27,080 nucleotides of DNA from a virus. The notes below the pieces were generated by a model. That model did not search any database, was not told the origin of the DNA, and worked only from the letters and a program-made list of their open reading frames with translations. The stretch spans positions 1 to 27,080 of IMG/VR virus record IMGVR_UViG_3300001833_000005; one strand, 5' to 3'. Below, one piece after another: positions 4,080-10,870 of this stretch (positions are counted from its first letter, which is position 1; every line of letters starts with the position of its first letter). The position numbers and the translations under genes are program-made.

Positions 4080-4610
4080 ATGCCATTATTTAAAATGAGC
4101 CAACTAAAGGGTCCGAATGGCAAGTGTAGAACTAAAAGTTTATTCTATGAATTGTCATACTACGACACCACTGACGTTATCTTCACAACAAAAGAACATG
4201 ACATAACAGTCAAAGATAAACTTTACGTGTCCTTACAACAGTTATTCGTAAGTATGGTTCCAAACGATCCGACTGAGTATGAGTTTGCTCAGGCAGTTTT
4301 TGGTTCTTGGGATGTATGGAAAACTATATCAGAAGCTCCACAAGTAAAACCTTACGTAAACAACTGGCGCAACGAAGTAGTTGTCAAAGTTAAATCACAA
4401 GCTATTCAAGCTATAGCTGAAGAGATGAGATCTAACGGAAGAAGTTCTTTCTCTGCAGCTAAACTTCTATTGGACAAAGGCTGGTTAGATAATGAGACAG
4501 CCTCACAAGCTAAGAAGAAGTTAAAAGCTAAAGAACAAGAAGAAGAGAATAAACAAGCATTGTCACTCCTACAAGACGATGCCCAACGATTAGGATTAAA
4601 GGTAAACTAG
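4080..4610 (+). CDS. terminase small subunit (DNA packaging), 176 aa
   Basis: The protein recognises concatemeric phage DNA and recruits the large terminase. The central part (LYVSLQQLFVSMVPNDPTEYEFAQAVFGSWDVWKTI, about residues 48-83) and the following PYVNNWRNEVVVKVKSQAIQAI and FSAAKLLLDKGW segments match the pattern I associate with small terminases of marine podoviruses: a helical DNA-binding region, an oligomerisation helix, and a charged Lys/Glu-rich tail (AKKKLKAKEQEEENK). I chose the ATG at 4080, ten bases after AGAGGA; the frame is open to a TTG at 4014 but a promoter occupies that stretch. It is unusual that the large subunit is separated from it by about 7 kb of fibre genes. Confidence 0.65.
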   Translation: MPLFKMSQLKGPNGKCRTKSLFYELSYYDTTDVIFTTKEHDITVKDKLYVSLQQLFVSMVPNDPTEYEFAQAVFGSWDVWKTISEAPQVKPYVNNWRNEVVVKVKSQAIQAIAEEMRSNGRSSFSAAKLLLDKGWLDNETASQAKKKLKAKEQEEENKQALSLLQDDAQRLGLKVN

Positions 4611-4613
4611 GCT

Positions 4614-5426
4614 ATGGCTAAAAAACCTACTATAAGTTCAATTACATCAGGCTACGCATCTATTACAGCCTTGAACGCTAACTTTGTAGCGTTAAGAGAT
4701 GCCTTTGACAATACTGTGTCAAGAGATGGTAGTAGCCCTAATACTATGTCAGCAGACTTAGACCTAAACGGAAATGACATAACTAACGTCAACACTATTA
4801 CAGATTCTACAGGAACTGACGTAGTTGCTGCTGTAACAACACTAAAGAACCAAGCCTCAGCATTTGCTGACGAAGCTGACAACTGGGCACAAAAGATTGA
4901 CGGTGAAGCTGTAGCAACAGAAGGTTACTCAGCTAAAGCTTGGGCTATAGGTGGCACAGGTATAACTGATACAGCAGGTGCAGGACCAGCTAAAGACTGG
5001 GCTGTAGAAACAACTGGTCAAGTTGACGGTACAGAATACTCAGCTAAAGAATACGCTGTAGGTACACAACGCAGAGGTGCAGCTAGTGGTGGTTCAGCTA
5101 AGGACTGGGCTACTTACACAGGTGGCACAGTTGATGATACATACTTTTCATCTAGATACTACGCTATTCAAGCAGCAGCCTCAGCTACAGCAGCACAGGG
5201 TAGCCTAGACGGTATAGAAGCTTTTTACTTGGGTGCTGCAACGACAGACCCAACAACAGACCAAAACGGTGATCCTCTAACCTCAGGGGATTTTTATTTT
5301 AACACAGCAACTAACGTGACTAGATTCTTTAACGAAGATAGTTCTAGTTTTATAAACGGAGCAGCAGCAGGTGACGCATACGATCCTGAAGGTACTGCAC
5401 TTGCTCTATCAATAGCCTTAGGATAG
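4614..5426 (+). CDS. tail fibre / stalk protein, 270 aa
   Basis: The N-terminus (KPTISSITSGYASITALNAN, then FVALRDAFDNT and a DGSSPNTMSADLDLNGNDITNV stretch) is typical of podoviral fibre proteins that attach to the tail. The middle carries repeats of the form YSAKAWAIG, PAKDWAVET, YSAKEYAVG and SAKDWATY (about residues 104-170), which build a trimeric stalk in related fibres. The C-terminal part (FYLGAATTDPTTDQNGDPL ... GDFYFNTATNVTRFF) is a small domain common at fibre tips. The Ala/Thr-rich composition fits an elongated virion protein. First gene of the fibre cassette, three bases after the small terminase gene. Confidence 0.8.
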   Translation: MAKKPTISSITSGYASITALNANFVALRDAFDNTVSRDGSSPNTMSADLDLNGNDITNVNTITDSTGTDVVAAVTTLKNQASAFADEADNWAQKIDGEAVATEGYSAKAWAIGGTGITDTAGAGPAKDWAVETTGQVDGTEYSAKEYAVGTQRRGAASGGSAKDWATYTGGTVDDTYFSSRYYAIQAAASATAAQGSLDGIEAFYLGAATTDPTTDQNGDPLTSGDFYFNTATNVTRFFNEDSSSFINGAAAGDAYDPEGTALALSIALG

Positions 5427-5435
5427 GAGAATAAA

Positions 5436-5882
5436 ATGGCTGATGATGCAACAGTAGTGTCTCAGGTTACAGTGTTACCAGATGAGATAGCTCAAACTAT
5501 TTCAACTACAACAACTGTTAGTCCTGCTGACGCAAACGACAAATGGTACTACAAACTAACAAGTGTTACTAACACCTCAGGTAACTTGATACTAGGGGAA
5601 AACTATATTGACTACACAGCAAGCTCAAGCGTGTCAAACACAGTAGATGCTGCTGACTTAGTTAAGTTCTTGTACGTAAAGAATACTGACTCAACTAATG
5701 ATGTCTATATTGCTTTAGATGGTGATACAGTAACAACATCCTTAGGTGATGCAATTAAAGTTGGGGCAGGACAAGCTTTGTCAATTCAAATACCCAACAC
5801 AACAGTAGACAACCTTCACGCTGTTACAAGCACAGGTACAGTAGAGTGTATAGTGGCTGCATTACTTGATGACGTAGCATAA
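5436..5882 (+). CDS. virion structural protein, probable fibre-associated, 148 aa
   Basis: A beta-rich, Thr/Ser/Ala/Val-rich protein with strong AGGAG six bases upstream. Segments such as KFLYVKNTDSTNDVYIALDG and LSIQIPNTTVDN suggest a jelly-roll or Ig-like sandwich. Proteins of this size and composition are common among accessory fibre or capsid-surface components in marine podoviruses. The family was not recognised with certainty. Its place between a fibre stalk gene and a similar 102-residue gene suggests a virion role. Confidence 0.6.
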   Translation: MADDATVVSQVTVLPDEIAQTISTTTTVSPADANDKWYYKLTSVTNTSGNLILGENYIDYTASSSVSNTVDAADLVKFLYVKNTDSTNDVYIALDGDTVTTSLGDAIKVGAGQALSIQIPNTTVDNLHAVTSTGTVECIVAALLDDVA

Positions 5883-5896
5883 GAGGATAACTCAAT

Positions 5897-6205
5897 ATGG
5901 CTAACACATTCAAAAACTTCACAAGCAGTTCAGTAGGCACAAACGAAGTAATTACTTATACTGTGGCTCCCTCAACGACTACAGTTATGATTGGTTGCAA
6001 CGTAGCCAACACAACAAGTAGTCAAATCAAGGTTACTGTTAAGGCTGCTGGTGTCCACATAGTAAAGGACGCTCCTATCCCAGCAGAGTCTGCTTTGTCA
6101 GTATTGGATGGTAAGATTATCCTAGAAGCCTCTGACACAGTGACTGTAAGTTCAGACACAGCAACAAGCGCAGATGTAATCCTGAGTGTATTGGAGCAAA
6201 CCTAA
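5897..6205 (+). CDS. small beta-rich virion protein, 102 aa
   Basis: The start is MANTFKNFTSSSVGTNEVIT, with GAGGA upstream; the stop overlaps the next ATG as TAATG. The alternating hydrophobic pattern (TTVMIGCNVANTTSSQIKVTVKAAG) predicts a compact beta-sandwich. I associate this type with small structural proteins next to tail-fibre genes in marine podoviruses; its exact role is unknown. It resembles the preceding 148-residue protein in composition and may be its partner. Confidence 0.6.
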   Translation: MANTFKNFTSSSVGTNEVITYTVAPSTTTVMIGCNVANTTSSQIKVTVKAAGVHIVKDAPIPAESALSVLDGKIILEASDTVTVSSDTATSADVILSVLEQT

Positions 6206-7302
6206 TGAGCAGACAGTCTGAACTAGCTGAACTAAGTAGGATCTATGATAGCTCTGCGTTGTCGAATAGAAACTTGATTATCAATGGCGCTATGCAAGTG
6301 GCACAGAGGGGTACTGTAACTGGTGCTACAGTTACCTATGGTGGTGCAGATAGGTATGAGTTTCTCAGTAATGGTGGGTCAATAGTTACTCTTTCGCAAG
6401 ACACTGACGTTCCGTCTAATCAAGGGTTTTCAAATTCTCAAAAGATTGATGTCACCACAGCAGATACCAGTTTGGCGGCAAGTGACTATGCTATAATAAG
6501 GCAAGCTATAGAAGGACTAAATTTACAGCATCTTTTATATGGTACAAGTGAAGCTAAAAAAGTAACACTTCAGTTTTGGGTAAAATCACCTAAGACAGGA
6601 ACTCATATTGTTGAATTTTATCATGATGATGCAGTTTATTTTAACTCTCAATCCTACACGATTGCTACAGCTAACACTTGGCAAAAAGTCACGATGACTT
6701 TTGATGGGTATCAACCAACTGCAATCGATAATGATAATGGAATAGGTTTATATATTCATTGGTGGCTGGCGGCTGGTTCAGCTTTCTCTGGTGGGACACT
6801 GACGGAAAATACTTGGCACAATACTCACGCAAATCGTGCTGTCGGTCAGGTTAATGTAATGGACAGCACCAGCAATGACTTCTACATCACAGGAGTCCAA
6901 CTCGAAGTAGGAGACACAGCAACTCCGTTTGAGCATCGGTCATACGGGGAAGAGTTTCAAAAGTGTTTAAGGTATTATGAGCAGTGGGATTGTATAAGTG
7001 GTGAAAACATTTGGCTTGGAACAACTTATTCTGGCAGTGGAGCTTGTTTTTTACGCTTTGATACTCGTAAAAGAGCCGCTCCTACTATAACTCTTCCAGC
7101 CGCTGGGCAAACAGCAAATACTATTTCTTTTTTAAATGGGACAGGGGGTTATCCCACAACAACAGGTACTCATAGCACCGATTTAATTACTACAAGAGGT
7201 TGTAGGTTAAATGGAAACTCATATGCTGGACTGTCTAGCTCTGTACCCACTACTCTTTATAGTCAGGGTTCAACAATTTTTAAATTTGATGCGGAGTTAT
7301 AG
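6205..7302 (+). CDS. tail fibre with carbohydrate-binding-like module, 365 aa
   Basis: The signature NRNLIINGAMQVAQRGT (about residues 21-37), YGGADRYEF, TLQFWVKSPKTGTH and NDFYITGVQLEVGDTATPFE (about 224-243) followed by HRSYGEEFQKCLRYYEQW defines a module frequent in marine phage fibres. It resembles family 4/9/22-type carbohydrate-binding beta-sandwiches. The C-terminal about 110 residues, Gly/Thr/Ser-rich with few charges, are the likely receptor-contacting tip. It acts outside the cell at host adsorption. It is coupled by TAATG to the previous gene and followed by a short chaperone-like gene. Confidence 0.75.
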   Translation: MSRQSELAELSRIYDSSALSNRNLIINGAMQVAQRGTVTGATVTYGGADRYEFLSNGGSIVTLSQDTDVPSNQGFSNSQKIDVTTADTSLAASDYAIIRQAIEGLNLQHLLYGTSEAKKVTLQFWVKSPKTGTHIVEFYHDDAVYFNSQSYTIATANTWQKVTMTFDGYQPTAIDNDNGIGLYIHWWLAAGSAFSGGTLTENTWHNTHANRAVGQVNVMDSTSNDFYITGVQLEVGDTATPFEHRSYGEEFQKCLRYYEQWDCISGENIWLGTTYSGSGACFLRFDTRKRAAPTITLPAAGQTANTISFLNGTGGYPTTTGTHSTDLITTRGCRLNGNSYAGLSSSVPTTLYSQGSTIFKFDAEL

Positions 7303-7304
7303 TT

Positions 7305-7475
7305 ATGGATGTCACATCAGCACAATACATAGCCGATCAAGGTGAAAACACAGGCATAAAAGCAACAATAGACGGTCAAGAAATTTTTGTTCCTATTAGC
7401 TCTGGAAACCGCCACTACGCAGAGATCATGCGTCAGGTTGAGGCTGGCACATTAACAATACAGGAGGCTGACTAA
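7305..7475 (+). CDS. short fibre-linked protein, 56 aa
   Basis: The frame lies two bases after the fibre stop and its own stop overlaps the next ATG as TAATG. It starts MDVTSAQYIADQGENTG and contains GQEIFVPISSGNRHYAEIMR and VEAGTLTIQEAD. This pattern (VPxxxxNRHYxEIxRxVxxGxLxIxxAD) recurs in short proteins encoded beside fibres in marine phages, where they are thought to help fibre assembly. The ribosome-binding site is weak, so it probably depends on coupling to the fibre gene. A chaperone role is inference. Confidence 0.65.
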   Translation: MDVTSAQYIADQGENTGIKATIDGQEIFVPISSGNRHYAEIMRQVEAGTLTIQEAD

Positions 7476-8317
7476 TGGGTGGTTACATAGGTTCTAACAT
7501 TGGCACTATAGCCAATGCTGCTGAACGCAAACAAACCTACAGCATCACTACAGCTACAACCTCACTGACTGGCTTGGCTTACACACCAACGAAAGTCCAT
7601 GTATTCCACAATGGTGTCAGACTAGTAGATGGCACAGACTACACAGCGACTAACGGAACTAGCATTACGCTAACCAACGCTGCACAAAACGGTGATGAAG
7701 TTGTAGTCATCAGCTATCCTAGCTTTCAGACAAGTGACACAGTAAGTGCAGCTAACGGTGGTACGTTTGCTGGGAATGTTGAGCATACTGGTACACTAAC
7801 AACAAGTAGCGATTTAAACGCTGGTACTATCAAGAATGCGTCAGGCACTAACACGGCAATGACAATCGATACCAATGGCGTTGTATCTACTCCAGCTAGG
7901 CCAGCTTTTAGCGCATATAAAGATAGTACAACAAGTGAAGGTCTTACTGGTACTATTGTTTTTAATGGAACTAGAAGTAACGTAGGAAATCATTACAGCA
8001 CAACAACAGGTAAATTTACAGCACCTATTGCTGGTTTATACCAATTTAATTTTGTAGGTTTTGGCGTTGGTGATACTTCTGCAAGCTATCTATCTGCTAA
8101 TACGTCTGTTTATGTTACTCTTTATAATGAGACTACCTCTACTAATCTTGTAAGATCATATGGGCAAGATAGCGTAAATCATTATCCTAACATGTCATTT
8201 TCAGGAATGGTTCCTTTAGCTGCTAATGATGTAATTAGAATTGATGTAGGCAATAACTATATTTACAGCGATGGTTCTGATGTTTATCTCACATTTTCAG
8301 GTTTTTTGGTAGGTTAA
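7475..8317 (+). CDS. tail fibre with C-terminal C1q-like head, 280 aa
   Basis: The N-terminal module (MGGYIG; then YTPTKVHVFHNGVRLVDGTD and YTATNG, about residues 36-61) is shared with the fibre protein starting at 8550. After a linker, residues 143-280 read as a C1q/TNF-type jelly roll: PAFSAYKD, VFNGTRSNVGNHYSTTTGKF, TAPIAGLYQFNFVGFG, VYVTLYNE, PLAANDVIRIDVG and the terminal YLTFSGFLVG. These match the conserved C1q positions (GxFxxPxxGxYxF and FSGFLL). C1q heads trimerise and bind ligands at their tips, so this is probably the receptor-binding end. Confidence 0.8.
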   Translation: MGGYIGSNIGTIANAAERKQTYSITTATTSLTGLAYTPTKVHVFHNGVRLVDGTDYTATNGTSITLTNAAQNGDEVVVISYPSFQTSDTVSAANGGTFAGNVEHTGTLTTSSDLNAGTIKNASGTNTAMTIDTNGVVSTPARPAFSAYKDSTTSEGLTGTIVFNGTRSNVGNHYSTTTGKFTAPIAGLYQFNFVGFGVGDTSASYLSANTSVYVTLYNETTSTNLVRSYGQDSVNHYPNMSFSGMVPLAANDVIRIDVGNNYIYSDGSDVYLTFSGFLVG

Positions 8318-8318
8318 C

Positions 8319-8549
8319 ATGGCAAATTATAAAAATATCTTTTTAGAAAAACCAGATGGCACTGCCCTTAACAAGTCAACAGCAGAAGCTATTTTGGTTG
8401 CAACAGATTGGACACAGTTACCAGACAGTGGATTAACATCTGATTGTGTAGCGGCTTTTGCTACCTATCGAGCAAGCATAAGAACTATTAGAAAAACTAA
8501 TCCAGATAATCCAACATGGCCTGATGCGCCTACAGAGGAGTGGTCATAA
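8319..8549 (+). CDS. tail fibre assembly chaperone-like protein, 76 aa
   Basis: The segment ILVATDWTQLPDSGLTSDCV (about residues 26-45) followed by AAFATYRASIRTIRKT, NPDNPTWPDAP and EEW matches the phage tail assembly chaperone pattern (Phage_tail_APC: D-W-T-Q-L-P-D, Y-R-x-x-L/I-R, N-P-x-x-P-x-W-P). It should help fold or trimerise a neighbouring fibre and is not expected to be in the finished tail. It lies between two fibre genes, each joined to it by a zero- to one-base gap. Confidence 0.75.
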   Translation: MANYKNIFLEKPDGTALNKSTAEAILVATDWTQLPDSGLTSDCVAAFATYRASIRTIRKTNPDNPTWPDAPTEEWS

Positions 8550-9014
8550 ATGTCAGGATACATAGGCACAACCCCATCACCACAGACTACACAGGCTAGG
8601 CACAGTTACACTGCTACAGCTTCTCAGACTACGTTCAATACGTCAGGCTACACTGCTGGGTTTGTCGATGTATACCTCAACGGTGTTAAGCTAGTAGACG
8701 GTACAGACTTTACAGCTACCAACGGATCAGACGTAGTTCTAACAACAGGAGCTTCAGCCTCTGACGTAGTAGACATATTAATCTTCACTGCTGTTGATCT
8801 AAGCACTGCTGTAGGTGGTGGCAGATACAAAGGTGAGCGAGGCACTAACGGTCCAGCGGCTTCTGCTGGTGACATCTTCAGGGTGCATGAGCAAACGCTA
8901 AATACAAACGTAACCATTGACGCAACAGAGAACGCACTAGCATCTGGCCCACTAGCCGTAGCATCAGGTGTCACTCTTACTGTCACAACAGGAGGGAACT
9001 TGAGCATTGTCTGA
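8550..9014 (+). CDS. tail fibre protein, 154 aa
   Basis: The N-terminal half repeats the module of the C1q fibre: MSGYIG, YTATASQTTF, then GFVDVYLNGVKLVDGTDFTA and TNGSDVVLTTGASASDVVDI (about residues 33-80). The C-terminal half (GRYKGERGTNGPAASAGDIF, then VTIDATENALASGPLAVASG and VTLTVTTGGNLSIV) ends as a small repeated-beta element common at the ends of marine phage fibres. Compared with the C1q fibre it is a short paralogue with a different tip. Its end overlaps the start of the next gene by eight bases. Confidence 0.75.
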   Translation: MSGYIGTTPSPQTTQARHSYTATASQTTFNTSGYTAGFVDVYLNGVKLVDGTDFTATNGSDVVLTTGASASDVVDILIFTAVDLSTAVGGGRYKGERGTNGPAASAGDIFRVHEQTLNTNVTIDATENALASGPLAVASGVTLTVTTGGNLSIV

Positions 9015-9369
9015 GATTAGAGCAACAACAATTAGTAATGCGGCTGGTACTGGGCCTATTACGCTGACTGGTCAGTATGCTGCTAAAGCATGGGTAAACT
9101 TTAATGGCACAGGAACAGTTGCAATTAGAGAAAGTGCAAATGTGGGAAGTGTAACAGATGACGGAACAGGTTTATACACAGTAAATTTTAGTAGTAGTTT
9201 AACAGATGCAAATTATTCTGTAGCAACTGATGGAAGAGATGGGAGTGCAGCTTTTTTAAGTACAAATTTTAGATATAATGTTGCCCCAACTTCTTCTTCA
9301 CTTGCAATAAATACAGGCACAGGTGTTTTTTCAGACTTAGATTACGTCACAGTAACGGTAACACGGTAG
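9007..9369 (+). CDS. short fibre-tip protein with WVNF module, paralogue 1, 120 aa
   Basis: The start is TTG at 9007, inside the end of the previous gene, with AGGAGG 11 bases upstream; no ATG or GTG fits. The conserved part is AKAWVNFNGTGTVAIRESAN (about residues 26-45) followed by VGSVTDDGTGLYTVNFSSSL and DANYSVA. This module is frequent in short fibre or receptor-associated proteins of marine phages; exact role unknown. The C-terminus (LDYVTVTVTR) differs from the two following paralogues. Confidence 0.65.
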   Translation: MSEIRATTISNAAGTGPITLTGQYAAKAWVNFNGTGTVAIRESANVGSVTDDGTGLYTVNFSSSLTDANYSVATDGRDGSAAFLSTNFRYNVAPTSSSLAINTGTGVFSDLDYVTVTVTR

Positions 9370-9379
9370 GAGACCTAGC

Positions 9380-9760
9380 ATGAGTACGATAACGGTCACA
9401 AACATCAAAGCCACAGGTGAAACAGCTAGTCGTGCAGTGTCAGGGGTTGCTGGAATGTGGATTGACATACCTTCTGGTCAAGCGAGTATTAATAACAGTA
9501 TTAATGTTTCTTCACTAACTGACACAGGAACAGGTGATGGGGCGGTAAATTTTACTTCATCTTTTGCAAATACAACATATTGCGTTTTAACTGGTTCTGA
9601 AGATAACGGAAGCAGTAGCCCTATCAGGGAACATGATATAACAGATGGTCAAAAGACAGCTTCTAAATATGACTTCGAAACTTTTTTTGTAAACTCTTCA
9701 AGCGACAGAACAAACCAAGACTGTAGGACATATTCAGCGATTCACGGAGACCTAGCATGA
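9380..9760 (+). CDS. short fibre-tip protein, WVNF-type paralogue 2, 126 aa
   Basis: The start is MSTITVTNIKATGETASRAV. The module is diverged: MWIDIPSGQASINNSINVSS, then LTDTGTGDGAVNFTSSFANTTYC. The TD-x-GTG and VNFTSSxxxxxY positions align with paralogues 1 and 3. The end, IHGDLA, is almost the same as in paralogue 3 (IQGDLA), while the preceding 45 residues differ (rich in Asp, Ser and Asn). That fits a common scaffold with a variable receptor-facing part. The ribosome-binding site is in the first copy of the 15-bp junction repeat. Confidence 0.65.
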   Translation: MSTITVTNIKATGETASRAVSGVAGMWIDIPSGQASINNSINVSSLTDTGTGDGAVNFTSSFANTTYCVLTGSEDNGSSSPIREHDITDGQKTASKYDFETFFVNSSSDRTNQDCRTYSAIHGDLA

Positions 9761-10113
9761 GTACACTAGAAGTATCCAACCTCAACGATGGCACAACAAC
9801 TGTAGCGACTACTTATGTTACCAATGGGTCTGCAAAGGCTTGGGTTAACTTTAAGGGCACAGGAACGATTGCGGCTAGGGACAGCTTTAATGTTTCAAGT
9901 TTGACTGATAATTCAACTGGCAACTACAATGTAAATTTAACTAACAACATGTCTAACACATCGTACTGCTGGTCAGGCATAAACAATACTTTTCACAGTG
10001 CTACCTCTACAGTATTAACGACATCCTCTTACAATCTTCAGTCTTATGACTTAAGCCATGCAAGTGTAGATGTTGCTTTATTTAATACCGCAATTCAAGG
10101 AGACCTAGCATGA
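9757..10113 (+). CDS. short fibre-tip protein, WVNF-type paralogue 3, 118 aa
   Basis: The start MSTLEVSNLNDGTTTVATTY overlaps the previous stop as ATGA. The conserved module AKAWVNFKGTGTIAARDSFN (about residues 26-45), VSSLTDNSTGNYNVNLTNNM and NTSYCW is closest to paralogue 1. The C-terminal half (Ser/Thr/Tyr-rich) is different from the others and ends IQGDLA. Three adjacent paralogues of 118-126 residues imply duplication and divergence of a host-contact protein. Confidence 0.7.
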   Translation: MSTLEVSNLNDGTTTVATTYVTNGSAKAWVNFKGTGTIAARDSFNVSSLTDNSTGNYNVNLTNNMSNTSYCWSGINNTFHSATSTVLTTSSYNLQSYDLSHASVDVALFNTAIQGDLA

Positions 10114-10523
10114 CCCACGGACATCTATGGGATAGGTTAGCAGAAGCTAAGACTAGGCTAGACCCAGTACAGTCTAAGTATCGTGTACTGTTCGAAGACC
10201 CTGACACACCAGACGAACCAGCCAAGGTATTAGTGCCTGATCCTAACTGGATGGCTTGTGCATTGGAGGGTGGTATACTGCCACCTATTGACACCTATCA
10301 GCGTGACAGAGATGTGCCTGACGGAGAGCCTAAAGAGCATCCATACGCTGAACCTATCGGTGCTATGACAGAGGAAGAAGCAATAGAATACTTAGTCAAA
10401 AAGGATATAGATCCGTCAGTATGGCGAGACTATAAAGGTAACAGAACGATCCTAAAGATTGTACCTGTTGAAATGATCCCTAGTGATCGGTCATTTAGAA
10501 ACGCATGGAGAATAATGCAATGA
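10110..10523 (+). CDS. fibre-region protein, possible assembly factor, 137 aa
   Basis: The ATG overlaps the previous stop (ATGA), with AAGGAG in the third junction repeat upstream. The protein is soluble and charged, unlike the fibres around it: MTHGHLWDRLAEAKTRLDPV, EDPDTPDEPAKVLVPDPNW, MTEEEAIEYLVKKDIDPSVW and the end KIVPVEMIPSDRSFRNAWRI. The last motif (P-x-D-R-x-F-R-x-A-W) recurs near the N-terminus of the following gene (VPTDRTFRGAWQF), which suggests related or interacting proteins. Similar proteins accompany tail fibres in marine phages. A chaperone role is inference. Confidence 0.6.
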   Translation: MTHGHLWDRLAEAKTRLDPVQSKYRVLFEDPDTPDEPAKVLVPDPNWMACALEGGILPPIDTYQRDRDVPDGEPKEHPYAEPIGAMTEEEAIEYLVKKDIDPSVWRDYKGNRTILKIVPVEMIPSDRSFRNAWRIMQ

Positions 10524-10867
10524 CAACTTACATCAATATCAATGGGGATGTTCGTGAAGCATCTTCTCTAACTGTACCAACAGACAGAACTTTCCGAGGT
10601 GCTTGGCAGTTCAACGGTGACGCTGTGGAAGTAGACATGGCAGCAGCTAGGAACATTCACAAAGACAACTTACGTGCTGATCGTGTAGCTCGTATGGAAG
10701 CTTTAGACGTTGAGTTTATGCAAGCCCTAGAGGCTGGCAATAGTACCACTGCTATAGCTACCAAGAAGCAAACCTTACGTGACATCACAGATGATAGTCG
10801 TATCGCATCAGCATCAACACCAGACGCATTGAAAGCATTGGACTTAGCAACTCTATTAGGAGAGTAA
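10520..10867 (+). CDS. fibre-linked coiled-coil protein, possible chaperone, 115 aa
   Basis: I chose the ATG at 10520, which overlaps the upstream stop as ATGA with GGAG nine bases before it; an ATG at 10505 overlaps that site. The protein begins MTTYININGDVREASSLTVP, then TDRTFRGAWQF, followed by a helical, alanine-rich part (RADRVARMEALDVEFMQALE, ATKKQTLRDITDDSRIASAS). Its layout resembles fibre-assembly chaperones of the DUF4376 kind encoded next to phage fibres. It lies directly before the S74-type fibre and may serve it. Confidence 0.6.
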   Translation: MTTYININGDVREASSLTVPTDRTFRGAWQFNGDAVEVDMAAARNIHKDNLRADRVARMEALDVEFMQALEAGNSTTAIATKKQTLRDITDDSRIASASTPDALKALDLATLLGE

Positions 10868-10870
10868 CCG

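Larger units (their letters stand above)
9369..10113 (+). repeat. 15-bp junction sequence repeated three times
   Basis: GGAGACCTAGCATGA occurs exactly at 9369-9383, 9746-9760 and 10099-10113. Each copy holds a ribosome-binding site (GGAG) seven bases before an ATG. In copies 2 and 3 it also encodes the GDLA C-terminus of the upstream protein and its ATGA-overlapped stop. The copies flank the second and third WVNF paralogues. Confidence 0.85.

Noticed and set aside
8648-9007. Minus-strand 119-codon frame across the 154-residue fibre gene
   Set aside because: Mirror of low-complexity Thr/Ala/Val-coding fibre sequence; no ribosome-binding site and no leftward genes nearby.
9369-10113. CRISPR-like array from regularly spaced 15-bp repeats
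   Set aside because: The repeats are over 350 bp apart, contain start codons and ribosome-binding sites, and the intervals are coding.
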